Origin: Streptomyces globisporus
GTDB taxonomy: Bacteria > Actinomycetota > Actinomycetes > Streptomycetales > Streptomycetaceae
NCBI RefSeq assembly: GCF_003501885.1
Contig: NZ_QWFA01000127.1
Coordinates: 1-32,937 of the forward strand
DNA: 32,937 nt
Direction of reading: 5' to 3'
Shown here: positions 16,395 through 23,658 of the stretch, piece after piece
Numbering within the stretch: position 1 is the stretch's first letter
Layout of the letters: the number at the start of each line of letters is the position of its first letter
Program-made: the position numbers and the translations under genes
Notes under the pieces: generated by a model
What the model was told of the DNA's origin: nothing
The model's database searches: none
The model's input: the letters and a program-made list of their open reading frames with translations, nothing else

Positions 16395-17176
16395 CAGGTC
16401 AGCAGTCCCGTCCGGACGGGCTCGGCGGCCGCGTGGGGGTGTACGTGGTCGTGGCCGGGCAGGGCGTGCTGGCCGAGCGCCTCGGGCGGCGGCCCGTCGT
16501 GCGTCACGCAGCCGTCGCGCAGGACGACGGCCCGGTCGATCAGGGGCTCCAGCGGGCCCAGCTCGTGCAGCACCAGCAGCACGGAGGTGCCGAGCGCCAC
16601 CTGCTCGCGCAGGGTCGAGGCCAGGATCTCCTGGCTGGCCAGGTCCACCCCCGCCATCGGCTCGTCCATGATCAGCAGCTCCGGCTCGGAGGCCAGGGCG
16701 CGGGCGATCAGCACCCGCTGGTGCTGGCCGCCCGACAGCGCGCTCACGGAGTCCTTCGCACGGTCGGCCAGGCCCACCAGCGCGATGGCACGGTCCACGG
16801 CCGCCCGGTCCGCCTTCCCCGGCCACCGCAGCCCCGTGCGGGACAGCCGGCCGGAGGCGACGACCTCGCGGATCGTGGCGGGCACGCCGCCCGCAGCCGT
16901 GGTGCGCTGCGGGACGTACCCGATCCGGCCCCACCGGCGGAAGCGGCGCAGCTCGGTGCCGAACAGCTCGACGCTGCCGCCGGTCAGCGGGACCTGCCCG
17001 ATGACCGACCGTACGGCGGTGGACTTGCCGGAACCGTTGGCGCCGAGCAGCGCGACGACCTCGCCGCGGTGCACGGTCAGGTCGACCCCGCGCAGCACGG
17101 GGCGCGCGCCGAGGGTGGCCGTGGCGCCGCGCAGGCTGATCACGGCCTGGCGGGGGGTGCTCTCACGCTCCGGCAT
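16394..17176 (-). CDS. znuC: Zinc ABC transporter ATP-binding protein ZnuC
   Basis: The 260-residue ABC ATPase has Walker A GANGSGKST, Q-loop YVPQR, signature LSGGQHQR, Walker B LLIMDEP and an H-loop His in LLVLHELG. The C-terminus ends in a His-rich stretch (HALPGHDHVHPHAA), a feature common in zinc ATPases that may hold metal. The ATG at 17176 follows a perfect GGAGG 6 nt upstream, so it is preferred to the GTG at 17200. It begins 45 nt after the znuA stop. Confidence 0.94.
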   Translation of the reverse strand: MPERESTPRQAVISLRGATATLGARPVLRGVDLTVHRGEVVALLGANGSGKSTAVRSVIGQVPLTGGSVELFGTELRRFRRWGRIGYVPQRTTAAGGVPATIREVVASGRLSRTGLRWPGKADRAAVDRAIALVGLADRAKDSVSALSGGQHQRVLIARALASEPELLIMDEPMAGVDLASQEILASTLREQVALGTSVLLVLHELGPLEPLIDRAVVLRDGCVTHDGPPPEALGQHALPGHDHVHPHAAAEPVRTGLLT

Positions 17177-17221
17177 GAGCGCCTCCGATCCGAACGTCAC
17201 AAGTGATGCGGGTGGTGCGGG

Positions 17222-18250
17222 TCACTTCGCGCCGAGGGCCTTCTTCAACGCGGCGAGGTTGGACTCCATGACCTCGATGTAGTCAGCGCCCCGGGACGTG
17301 TCCGTGATTCCCTCCAGCGGGTCCAGAACGCCGGTCGTCAGGCCGGTGTCCTTCGCGAGGGTCTTCGCCGTCCTGTCGCTGGCGAGCGTCTCGAAGAAGA
17401 CCGTGGTGGCCTTCTCCTTCTCCGCGATGGTGTGGATCTGCTGGATTCGCGCGGGGCTCGGCTCGGCCTCGGGGTCGATGCCCGCGATGCCCTGCTGGGT
17501 GAGCCCGTAGCGCTCGGCGAGATAGCCGAAGGCGGAGTGGGTGGTGATGAAGGTCTTGGTGGCGGGGTTCTTCAGCCCGGTCTCGTACGCCGTGTTCAGC
17601 TCGCCCAGCTCGGCGACGAGGGCGTCGGTGTTCTTCTTGTAGTCGGCGGCGTGGCCGGGGTCGGCCTTCTCCAGCGACTTTCCGACACCCTTGGCGACCT
17701 CGGCGTACTTCACCGGGTCCAGCCAGATGTGCGGGTCGGCGCCGCCCTCCTCGCCGTGGTTGTGGCCGTCGCCCTCGGAGTGCTCCTCGTGGGCTTCCTC
17801 GCCCTCGTGGCCGTGCTCGTCGGCGTGCTCTTCGCCTTCGTGCCCGTGGTCGTGGCCGCTGACCTCGGAGCCGTGGTTCTCCAGCGTGGTGAGGGTCGCG
17901 GCGTCGACGGTGTTCTTCACACCGGACTGCTTGATGGCGTCGTCCACGGCGGGCTGGATGCCCTTGAGGTACAGCACGTAGTCGGACTCGCTGATGGAGC
18001 CGATCTGGCGCGGGGTGAGCTCCAGGTCGTGCGGCTCGACACCCGGCTTGGTGAGGCTGGTGACGGCGACGTGCTCGCCGCCGATCCGCTCGGCCAGGAA
18101 CTGCATCGGGTAGAACGACGCGGTCACCTTCAGCTGGTCGCCGTTGCCCCCGTCCGCCGCGTCGGAGGTGGAGCAGGCCGAGAGAGCGGTCAGACCGAGG
18201 ACGACTGCTCCGGCGACGGCGGTGGTGGGTATGAGGCGACGTACGTTCAT
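17222..18250 (-). CDS. znuA: Zinc ABC transporter substrate-binding lipoprotein ZnuA
   Basis: This 342-residue cluster 9 solute-binding protein is tethered outside the membrane. Its signal peptide ends in the lipobox LSAC, with lipidated Cys26. Zinc ligands include His74 (EPHD), His174 (DPHIW) and the His in TTHSAFGY. Between about residues 132 and 167 lies a flexible loop rich in His, Glu and Asp, typical of zinc-specific members. The ATG at 18250 is chosen because the promoter predicts a transcript that begins there; in-frame starts at 18259 and 18268 would lie within or before the -10. It is first in the order znuA-znuC-znuB(-zur). Confidence 0.95.
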   Translation of the reverse strand: MNVRRLIPTTAVAGAVVLGLTALSACSTSDAADGGNGDQLKVTASFYPMQFLAERIGGEHVAVTSLTKPGVEPHDLELTPRQIGSISESDYVLYLKGIQPAVDDAIKQSGVKNTVDAATLTTLENHGSEVSGHDHGHEGEEHADEHGHEGEEAHEEHSEGDGHNHGEEGGADPHIWLDPVKYAEVAKGVGKSLEKADPGHAADYKKNTDALVAELGELNTAYETGLKNPATKTFITTHSAFGYLAERYGLTQQGIAGIDPEAEPSPARIQQIHTIAEKEKATTVFFETLASDRTAKTLAKDTGLTTGVLDPLEGITDTSRGADYIEVMESNLAALKKALGAK

Positions 18251-18264
18251 GACAGTCATTTTCA
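18250..18264 (-). promoter_or_regulatory. Zur box 1, over the znuA -10 and start
   Basis: On the minus strand the sequence TGAAAATGACTGTCA agrees at 13 of 15 positions with the TGAAAATGATTTTCA core of Streptomyces Zur operators. It covers the putative -10 and abuts the znuA start codon, so bound Zur would block RNA polymerase directly. Confidence 0.7.
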
Positions 18265-18287
18265 ACAAAACTGGAAACGATTGTCAA
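18258..18287 (-). promoter_or_regulatory. znuA promoter (leaderless type)
   Basis: On the minus strand there is a perfect -35 TTGACA (18287-18282), an 18-bp spacer and a -10 GAAAAT (18263-18258). Transcription would start at about 18251-18250, the znuA ATG itself, so the mRNA is probably leaderless. Confidence 0.6.
18272..18286 (-). promoter_or_regulatory. Zur box 2, over the znuA -35
   Basis: On the minus strand TGACAATCGTTTCCA matches the Zur core at 11 of 15 positions. It overlaps the -35 box. Its centre is 22 bp from that of box 1, about two helical turns, so two dimers could bind on nearly the same face. Confidence 0.55.
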
Positions 18288-18426
18288 CAAGGCTGATGAG
18301 ATGCCCGGAAGATCACGAGCCGGCGGCCCAGGGCCTCATTGGGCCCCTATCGATTTGATCCGGGGGGTGCGCACGCCGGTAACCTGAGTCATTCGCCGTT
18401 CGTCATCGTCGTATGAAGAGAGCACC

Positions 18427-19809
18427 GTGGCCGCCGACAAGATCGACACCATCGTCAGCCTGAGCAAGCGCCGTGGCTTCGTCTACCCCTGCAGTGAGAT
18501 CTACGGTGGCCAGAAGGCCGCCTGGGACTACGGGCCGCTGGGCGTCGAGATGAAGGAGAACCTGAAGCGTCAGTGGTGGCGCTACATGGTCACCGCGCGC
18601 GAGGACGTGGTCGGTCTCGACTCGTCGGTCATCCTGGCCCCCGAGGTCTGGGTCGCCTCCGGTCACGTCGCCACCTTCTCGGACCCGCTGACCGAGTGCA
18701 CCTCCTGTCACAAGCGCTACCGCGCCGACCACCTGGAAGAGGCGTACGAGGAGAAGCACGGCAAGCCGCCGGTCAACGGCCTCGCCGACCTCAACTGCCC
18801 CAACTGCGGCAACAAGGGCACCTTCACCGAGCCCAAGCAGTTCTCGGGTCTGCTCTCCACCCACCTCGGCCCGACCCAGGACTCCGGCTCGGTCGCCTAC
18901 CTGCGCCCCGAGACCGCCCAGGGCATCTTCACCAACTTCGGCCAGGTGCTGCAGACCTCGCGCAAGAAGCCGCCGTTCGGCATCGCGCAGATGGGCAAGT
19001 CCTTCCGGAACGAGATCACTCCGGGCAACTTCATCTTCCGGACCCGTGAGTTCGAGCAGATGGAGATGGAGTTCTTCGTCAAGCCGGGCGAGGACGAGGA
19101 GTGGCAGCAGTACTGGATGGACCAGCGCTGGAACTGGTACACGGACCTCGGCATGCGCGAGGAGAACATGCGCTGGTACGAGCACCCGAAGGAGAAGCTC
19201 TCCCACTACTCCAAGCGCACCGCCGACATCGAGTACCGCTTCCGCTTCGGCGGCAGTGAGTGGGGCGAGCTGGAGGGTGTGGCCAACCGCACCGACTACG
19301 ACCTCAAGGCGCACTCCGAGGCCTCCGGCACCGACCTGCGCTACCACGACCAGGAGGCCCAGGAGCGCTGGACGCCGTACGTCATCGAGCCCGCGGCCGG
19401 TGTCGGCCGCGCGATGCTGGCGTTCCTGCTCGACGCCTACGTCGAGGACGAGGCCCCCAACGCCAAGGGCGTCATGGAGAAGCGCACCGTGATGCGCCTC
19501 GACCACCGCCTGGCCCCGGTCAAGGTCGCGGTCCTGCCGCTGTCCCGCAACGCGCAGCTCTCGCCGAAGGCCAAGGGTCTGGCGGCCGACCTGCGCAAGA
19601 ACTGGAACATCGAGTTCGACGACGCCGGTGCCATCGGCCGCCGCTACCGCCGCCAGGACGAGATCGGCACCCCGTTCTGCGTCACCGTCGACTTCGACAC
19701 CCTCGACGACAACGCGGTGACCGTGCGCGAGCGCGACACCATGAAGCAGGAGCGCGTCTCGCTGGACCAGATCCAGGCGTACCTGGGTGCGCGTCTGCTC
19801 GGCTGCTGA
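18427..19809 (+). CDS. glyS: Glycyl-tRNA synthetase
   Basis: This 460-residue class II synthetase of the alpha2 (eukaryote-like) type charges tRNA-Gly in the cytosol. Near the N-terminus GFVYPCSEIYGGQKAAWDYG is the family signature. A zinc-finger-like insertion has CTSCHKRY and CPNCGN (about residues 97-125). Motif 2 is seen as SFRNEITPGNFIFRTREF and the C-terminal anticodon-binding domain covers about 355-460. The GTG start follows GAAGAGAG. The gene diverges from znuA across about 175 bp, and no T-box-like leader is visible. Confidence 0.96.
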   Translation: MAADKIDTIVSLSKRRGFVYPCSEIYGGQKAAWDYGPLGVEMKENLKRQWWRYMVTAREDVVGLDSSVILAPEVWVASGHVATFSDPLTECTSCHKRYRADHLEEAYEEKHGKPPVNGLADLNCPNCGNKGTFTEPKQFSGLLSTHLGPTQDSGSVAYLRPETAQGIFTNFGQVLQTSRKKPPFGIAQMGKSFRNEITPGNFIFRTREFEQMEMEFFVKPGEDEEWQQYWMDQRWNWYTDLGMREENMRWYEHPKEKLSHYSKRTADIEYRFRFGGSEWGELEGVANRTDYDLKAHSEASGTDLRYHDQEAQERWTPYVIEPAAGVGRAMLAFLLDAYVEDEAPNAKGVMEKRTVMRLDHRLAPVKVAVLPLSRNAQLSPKAKGLAADLRKNWNIEFDDAGAIGRRYRRQDEIGTPFCVTVDFDTLDDNAVTVRERDTMKQERVSLDQIQAYLGARLLGC

Positions 19810-19829
19810 CACCCGCATCCGTGCGTGAG

Positions 19830-19859
19830 GCCCCCGGTTCCGGGTACGGAACCGGGGGC
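19830..19859 (+). terminator. glyS terminator
   Basis: The arms GCCCCCGGTTCCG (19830-19842) and CGGAACCGGGGGC (19847-19859) pair perfectly over 13 bp, with loop GGTA. The hairpin begins 20 nt after the glyS stop and is followed by TTCGTCGT, a weak T-rich tail. Confidence 0.85.
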
Positions 19860-19909
19860 TTCGTCGTACGGTCCACCGGAGCCCCCGCCGCCGTTCCGGG
19901 AGGTACGCC

Positions 19910-20113
19910 ATGCCGTCGATCACCACCAGCAAGGTCAGCAGATGGGACCAGCACGGCCGTGAACACGTCGTGCAGGTAAGGAAGTCGGGCATGACGCGCC
20001 GGCTGACCTGCACCACCTGCGCCTGGCGGCGCTCGGCGCAGTTCCTGCCCTGGCTCAAGGCCGAGGAGCACCTGGCGGAGGCCCACCAGGCGACGGTCGA
20101 CCCGACGGCCTGA
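19910..20113 (+). CDS. Small protein with CxxC and HxxxxH zinc-finger-like pattern
   Basis: The 67-residue protein has CTTC in the middle and HLAEAH near the end, about 28 residues apart. This gives a possible C2H2-like zinc site within a basic protein. It has an excellent ribosome site (GGGAGG, 6 nt before the ATG) and coding-type third-position bias. No function is known to me. It stands alone after glyS and reads in the same direction. Confidence 0.65.
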   Translation: MPSITTSKVSRWDQHGREHVVQVRKSGMTRRLTCTTCAWRRSAQFLPWLKAEEHLAEAHQATVDPTA

Positions 20114-20194
20114 GCCCTCCCCGGGCCGCCCGAGACCTCCGGCCGACCGGAAAACGTGGTGCGGGGCGCTCGGGGAGCGGGGTACGGTTTCCGC

Positions 20195-20224
20195 ATGTCT
20201 TCGTTCTTCCAGATCTACGAGTGA
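20195..20224 (+). CDS. Possible 9-codon leader ORF
   Basis: ATG at 20195 opens the ORF MSSFFQIYE, closed by TGA. A TACGGT box (20183-20188) lies 6 nt before the ATG, as in leaderless Streptomyces genes. Two perfect GC hairpins follow before the ribosome site of the DUF6243-type gene. The ORF is rich in aromatic residues (Phe, Phe, Tyr). It may be a cis-acting leader, but chance is not excluded. Confidence 0.35.
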   Translation: MSSFFQIYE

Positions 20225-20228
20225 GAGC

Positions 20229-20280
20229 GCGGCGGGTGAGCACACCCCGCCGCAGCCCGGGGCCCGGCGCGACGGGCCCC
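20229..20280 (+). promoter_or_regulatory. Tandem hairpins in the leader of the DUF6243-type gene
   Basis: Hairpin 1 pairs GCGGCGGG (20229-20236) with CCCGCCGC (20246-20253). Hairpin 2 pairs GGGGCCCG (20259-20266) with CGGGCCCC (20273-20280). Both are perfect 8-bp stems. They start five bases after the micro-ORF stop and end 46 nt before the gene start, as an attenuator or mRNA-stability element might. Confidence 0.4.
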
Positions 20281-20326
20281 GATCACCTTCACCTGACTCA
20301 CTTCACCTTCCGTAGGGGAGAACACC

Positions 20327-20533
20327 ATGGCCAAGAGCCGCAACAACCTTCTCGGCGTGGGCGGACAGCGCAAGAAGCTGTCCCGCGCCGACCAGCAGGG
20401 CGCGGGCTCCGCGCGCGTCGCCGACCGCAAGGTCGCCGAGGACAAGAAGCAGGAGCTGGTCCGCAAGATGCGCGAGCGCGCCGAGACCCAGGCGGCCGAG
20501 ACCGCCGAGCCGAGCGGCGACCAGAACGCGTAG
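20327..20533 (+). CDS. DUF6243-type small basic protein
   Basis: This 68-residue, very hydrophilic protein (start MAKSRNNLLGVGGQRKKLSR) is predicted to be mainly helical and charged, with an Ala/Glu-rich tail. It matches the look of the DUF6243 family, common in Streptomyces and of unknown role. A strong GGGGAG lies 6 nt before the ATG. The leader contains a 9-codon ORF and two hairpins, and a 16-bp hairpin follows the gene. Confidence 0.7.
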   Translation: MAKSRNNLLGVGGQRKKLSRADQQGAGSARVADRKVAEDKKQELVRKMRERAETQAAETAEPSGDQNA

Positions 20534-20582
20534 CTGTCACCCGCGCAGAGCTGACAGACGCCTGAGCGGTATCCGTACGACG

Positions 20583-20618
20583 GTGTGGGCCCGGATCATC
20601 CGTGATCCGGGCCCACAC
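20583..20618. terminator. Strong hairpin terminator
   Basis: The arms GTGTGGGCCCGGATCA (20583-20598) and TGATCCGGGCCCACAC (20603-20618) pair perfectly over 16 bp, with a TCCG loop. It follows the DUF6243-type gene and directly abuts the stop of a minus-strand reading frame, so it may act both ways. Confidence 0.85.
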
Positions 20619-20829
20619 TCATGAGGTGGCCTCGCCCAGGTGGCTCAGGGCTTCGCGGAAGTCGTCGAGGGCGGCGCCCGGCTCGCCGCCGGCGATCATC
20701 CTGCTGTGCGCCCGGTGGACCAAGTGCACCGCGTCATGCGGCACCTGCCTGAGCTCCGCCCCCGCCCGGCGGGTACGGTCCGTGCTCAGCGGGTGCGGCG
20801 GTGGTCCCGGCCGGTCCGGGAGGCGCATG
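20619..20829 (-). pseudogene. Possible gene remnant, C-terminal fragment
   Basis: A minus-strand frame ends at 20619, exactly beside the terminator. Its last 45 residues, ending in a segment like GAALDDFREALSHLG, read like a real helical protein C-terminus. Upstream the frame becomes Pro/Arg-rich with no good start; the ATG near 20829 lacks a ribosome site. It may be the tail of a deleted gene or a short real gene. The parent protein is not recognised. Confidence 0.3.
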
Positions 20830-20945
20830 CGCCTGCCCGGAGGGGGAGACGACCGCATGGGGTACCGATGGGCGACCGGCGGTCGGGTACTGCGACGCCG
20901 CTGACCGCTGTCCTCACTGTTGCGAAAGCCGCTCCCGACAGGCGG

Positions 20946-21158
20946 ATGTCCCAGGTGTTCAGCATCAGGAGCAAGCGGGGCGAGCGGTTCGTGCTCGCCG
21001 TCGTCCTGATCGCCGCCGTACTGACCGGCGTACTCCTCGTTCAGGGGGGACGCGGGCTTGCTCTCGTCATGGCGGGGGCGGCAGTCGTCGCGGGGGTGAG
21101 ACTCCGGGCCGCCGGGAAGAGGCGTGGAGCCCGCGGTGCCGGCCCTGATCTTCGTTGA
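20946..21158 (+). CDS. Small two-helix membrane protein
   Basis: The 70-residue protein has a short basic N-terminus (SIRSKRGER) and two hydrophobic segments: FVLAVVLIAAVLTGVLLV (about residues 16-33) and GLALVMAGAAVVAGV (about 38-52). A basic tail follows, giving a hairpin with both ends inside. The ATG at 20946 directly follows AGGCGG, so the GTG at 20955 (9 nt spacing) may be the true start. Its role is unknown. Confidence 0.5.
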   Translation: MSQVFSIRSKRGERFVLAVVLIAAVLTGVLLVQGGRGLALVMAGAAVVAGVRLRAAGKRRGARGAGPDLR

Positions 21159-21340
21159 CACCGGCTTTTCCTCGCCCAGGCACCTGCTCCGCGACGACTC
21201 CTTGCGGTGAAAGTCGGTCGGGCACGGACCACGGCTCCGAGGGCACTCGCGCTACCCGCGGTCTGCCCCCATGGCCCTTCCACCGGACTGTCATTCCCCT
21301 GCACGGTGTGGTCCGAGGTGTAGTCCACGACCAGGGATGA

Positions 21341-22321
21341 GTGCCCGTGCGCGCACACAGCAGCGAGAAGGAAGAGGCCGAGCAGCGGCGCCCGCAGGGG
21401 CGGTCGGCGGGTTTCGAGGGCACCGAGACCTTCGCGGGACCGCACCACCACCTCCCACGGGCGGCGGGCAACACGGCCGTCGCCCGCGCCATCGCCCGGG
21501 AGCGGCAGGAGGCGCACGGAGAGCCCCGGCACGAGGCCGCGCCCACGGCCGGTACGCACCAGGGCTCCGGGGCCGTGCACATCCAGCGGACCGCGGACGA
21601 GGAACTGCGCGAGGCGAAGACGCCCGAGCAGATCGTCGCCGCGCTCAAGAAGTCGGGGCATTCGGAGGACGACGCCTGGGAACTCATGCAGTACATGACG
21701 TCCCAGCAGTTCCCGGCCGGTGAGGGACAGGCCGACTTCGACATGCTCGGGAGCATCAAGGACGCCTCCGAGCAACTGCAGAAGGTCAAGGCTGTGCGCC
21801 GGAAGATGGCGGCGCCGCTGATGGCCAAGCGGTGGACGATCCGCCACTACACCGGCAGCGACCCGAATACGCCCCCGGGTTTCCAGGAGATCGCGTCGAC
21901 CTACGACAACGCGGCCGCGGGCAGGGCGAGCGAGCACACCAATGTCGCGGACTGGCGCTCTCTCGGCAACATCAAGTTCACCTTCTACCTGGTGGCTGTG
22001 GACGGTCAGGTTCCCCCGCGCAACTGGCTCAACAACACGCACTGGTACGCCGAGTGGGATCTCGACCGCATCCCGGAGTGCTGGGTCTCCCCGGACCTGC
22101 TGGAGAGGATGAACAAGCCGATGGACGCGGACGGGGCGCGGGCGGCGATGCAGGGGGCCAAGGCGTTCCGCGGCACCGGGGCACAGCTCAAGGAACTGCT
22201 GGCGATCAGTGCCTTCGGTGCCGGCAACGACCCGGCTTCCGCTCTGGACACGGCCATCGGCGGCGCGTTCGAGCTCAAGGTCCCCGATGGTCTGCCGGTT
22301 GCCGAGTGGCACAAGAAGTAG
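21341..22321 (+). CDS. Putative orphan eCIS cargo-like protein with ART-like C-terminal domain
   Basis: The 326-residue protein has three parts. Residues 1-85 are a charged, flexible leader with AAGNTAVARAIARERQ (41-56) and VHIQR (79-83), like the GNxAV...QR patterns at the N-termini of Streptomyces proteins associated with contractile injection systems. Residues 86-160 are helical. Residues 164-326 start with IRHYTGSD (His169, Tyr170), continue with NIKFTFYLVAVDG and end with AFELKVPDG (Glu311), an order reminiscent of an ADP-ribosyltransferase H-Y-E fold. There is no signal peptide. The start is GTG 21341, shortly after AGGGA. No injection-system gene is in the window. Function is inferred; an unrelated enzyme is possible. 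Confidence 0.45.
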   Translation: MPVRAHSSEKEEAEQRRPQGRSAGFEGTETFAGPHHHLPRAAGNTAVARAIARERQEAHGEPRHEAAPTAGTHQGSGAVHIQRTADEELREAKTPEQIVAALKKSGHSEDDAWELMQYMTSQQFPAGEGQADFDMLGSIKDASEQLQKVKAVRRKMAAPLMAKRWTIRHYTGSDPNTPPGFQEIASTYDNAAAGRASEHTNVADWRSLGNIKFTFYLVAVDGQVPPRNWLNNTHWYAEWDLDRIPECWVSPDLLERMNKPMDADGARAAMQGAKAFRGTGAQLKELLAISAFGAGNDPASALDTAIGGAFELKVPDGLPVAEWHKK

Positions 22322-22452
22322 GCCCGGCGGGCCGGTCCTGGGCCCGCGCACGGCCCGCAACTTCCCTCCCGCCCTCCGAGCTCGGCCGAAGTACCGGCCG
22401 GAGGCGTGGCCCCGAGCGGTTTTGAAGCGTTGCCCGGGGGCAACCGGCTGCG

Positions 22453-22725
22453 ATGGACACCAACACGGACATCAATGCGGGTACGGATGAGGCGGCTCCG
22501 ACCCAGGGTGAGGAGGACCACCTCCTCCTCAGCGCGGACACCAACGGCGACGGCAAGCCGGATGTGTGGATGACGGACACGACCGGCGACGGCAGAGCGG
22601 ATCTCTATCAGTTCGACACCACCGGCGACGGCACGGTCGACGTGACGGTCGTCGAGGGAGCGGAGGAGCCCGGCACGGACCGGCTCGTCGTAGAGGGCGA
22701 CGGCGGCCACCCCCAAGAGGTCTGA
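22453..22725 (+). CDS. Acidic protein with three DxxGDG calcium-binding-like repeats
   Basis: The 90-residue acidic protein carries three 13-residue-spaced repeats: DTNGDGKPD (29-37), DTTGDGRAD (42-50) and DTTGDGTVD (55-63), separated by short hydrophobic strands (VWMT, LYQF). This Asp-x-x-Gly-Asp-Gly pattern resembles EF-hand/dockerin-like or thrombospondin type 3 calcium loops. No signal peptide is seen, so it may act inside the cell or travel with a partner. It lies between the ART-like gene and a membrane protein on the same strand. Confidence 0.6.
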   Translation: MDTNTDINAGTDEAAPTQGEEDHLLLSADTNGDGKPDVWMTDTTGDGRADLYQFDTTGDGTVDVTVVEGAEEPGTDRLVVEGDGGHPQEV

Positions 22726-22768
22726 GGGGTTCCGCGTGGAACTCGGTACGGGCGGCGGGGGAGGGGAC

Positions 22769-23362
22769 ATGCCTCCTTGGGCTGCTGCTGGTACGGGTAA
22801 GGGGACGCGTACGGGTGCGGAGGCGGAGGGCGGCAGGGAGCGTCTGCGCGTGCCGGGAACCGTCTTCGCCGTTCTCCTGGCGGCCGTGGTGGCGGGCTTC
22901 TTGGCCGGAGCGGCCTTCGGCGCGGAATCCGTGGACGCTCCGCGCGGGCTGTTCGTCGCCGGCTCCGCAGCCCTGCTCGCCGCGGGCGCTGCTGGTGGCG
23001 CCTGGCAGTGGAACCGGCGGCGCGCGGCGCGGTTCGGGATCAGCGCGAGCCGCTGTCTGCGGGTGGGCCGCGGCCTCCAGCGGGGCGAGGTGCCGAGCGA
23101 TCCGGCCGAGCGCGTGGCAGCGGTCGACATGGTCAAGCGCATGCGTCGAGGGCCGGCCTCCCCCTCCCATCGAGGGGCCCCGTGGTTGCTGGGCGGCGGC
23201 GCGCTGCTGTGGGGCGCGGCCGGAGTGATCTTCGTCGTCGACGGCGCGTACGGGTGGGCCCTCTGCGACTTCGCCATGATGGGGCTGCTCCTCTTCCACC
23301 TGGCCTCGCTGCGTCGCCGGGGGCGGCGCCTGGAGGCGGCGGCGCGGGCCCTGGGAATCTGA
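22769..23362 (+). CDS. Membrane protein with two pairs of transmembrane helices
   Basis: The 197-residue protein has a hydrophilic N-terminus of about 35 residues and one helix pair (VPGTVFAVLLAAVVAGFLAG and GLFVAGSAALLAAGAAGGA). A cytosolic stretch of about 65 residues rich in Arg follows, then a second pair (WLLGGGALLWGAAGVIFVV and WALCDFAMMGLLLFHLASL) and a basic tail. The ATG at 22769 follows GGGAGGGG and is preferred to the GTG at 22736. Function is unknown. It could be cotranscribed with the repeat protein 43 nt upstream. Confidence 0.6.
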   Translation: MPPWAAAGTGKGTRTGAEAEGGRERLRVPGTVFAVLLAAVVAGFLAGAAFGAESVDAPRGLFVAGSAALLAAGAAGGAWQWNRRRAARFGISASRCLRVGRGLQRGEVPSDPAERVAAVDMVKRMRRGPASPSHRGAPWLLGGGALLWGAAGVIFVVDGAYGWALCDFAMMGLLLFHLASLRRRGRRLEAAARALGI

Positions 23363-23658
23363 TGGCCCGGCACCTGAGCCCGGCGGAGCAGAGTCGACGC
23401 CGTTCGCGTCGAGCGCGACCGGATGCCGGCCCTCCTGTCGACGTCGTACCTTTCGGTACCTCTGGTCGATGGCTCGGTGATCAGATGGTTTCGTCGCCGC
23501 CGCGTACGTACCGGAGTACGACTTCGACGCCGCCGTGGCGGAAATTCGACGCGTCAGAGGAACCGGGCAGCAGCATGCCCCGCCGTGCCGCGCACGGCGG
23601 GGACCGTCTCGGGCTCCTCGAAGCCGGGGATCCGGAAGGCAACGTGCTCAGCCGGTCC
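23363..23658. other. Intergenic stretch with possible gene debris
   Basis: No gene could be supported here. A plus-strand frame between about 23481 and 23600 reads like coding sequence (AYVPEYDFDAAVAEIRRVRG) but has no start and a stop just upstream. A second frame starts at the ATG overlapping the previous stop (23362) and gives a basic peptide that runs far into the antisense of the next gene. Both may be decayed fragments. The right part holds a hairpin. Confidence 0.3.
23578..23602. terminator. Hairpin between convergent genes
   Basis: The arms CCCCGCCGTG (23578-23587) and CACGGCGGGG (23593-23602) pair perfectly over 10 bp, with loop CCGCG. It lies about 55 nt after the stop of the minus-strand gene at 23659 and after the plus-strand membrane gene, so it could terminate either. 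Confidence 0.55.

Noticed and set aside
18291..18426. Possible T-box riboswitch upstream of glyS
   Set aside because: The region is only about 130 bp. No T-box consensus or antiterminator/terminator pair was found.
20619..21161. A 180-codon minus-strand gene reading through the whole stretch
   Set aside because: Only its last 45 codons look like protein. The rest is Pro/Arg-rich and lies opposite a convincing membrane-protein frame.
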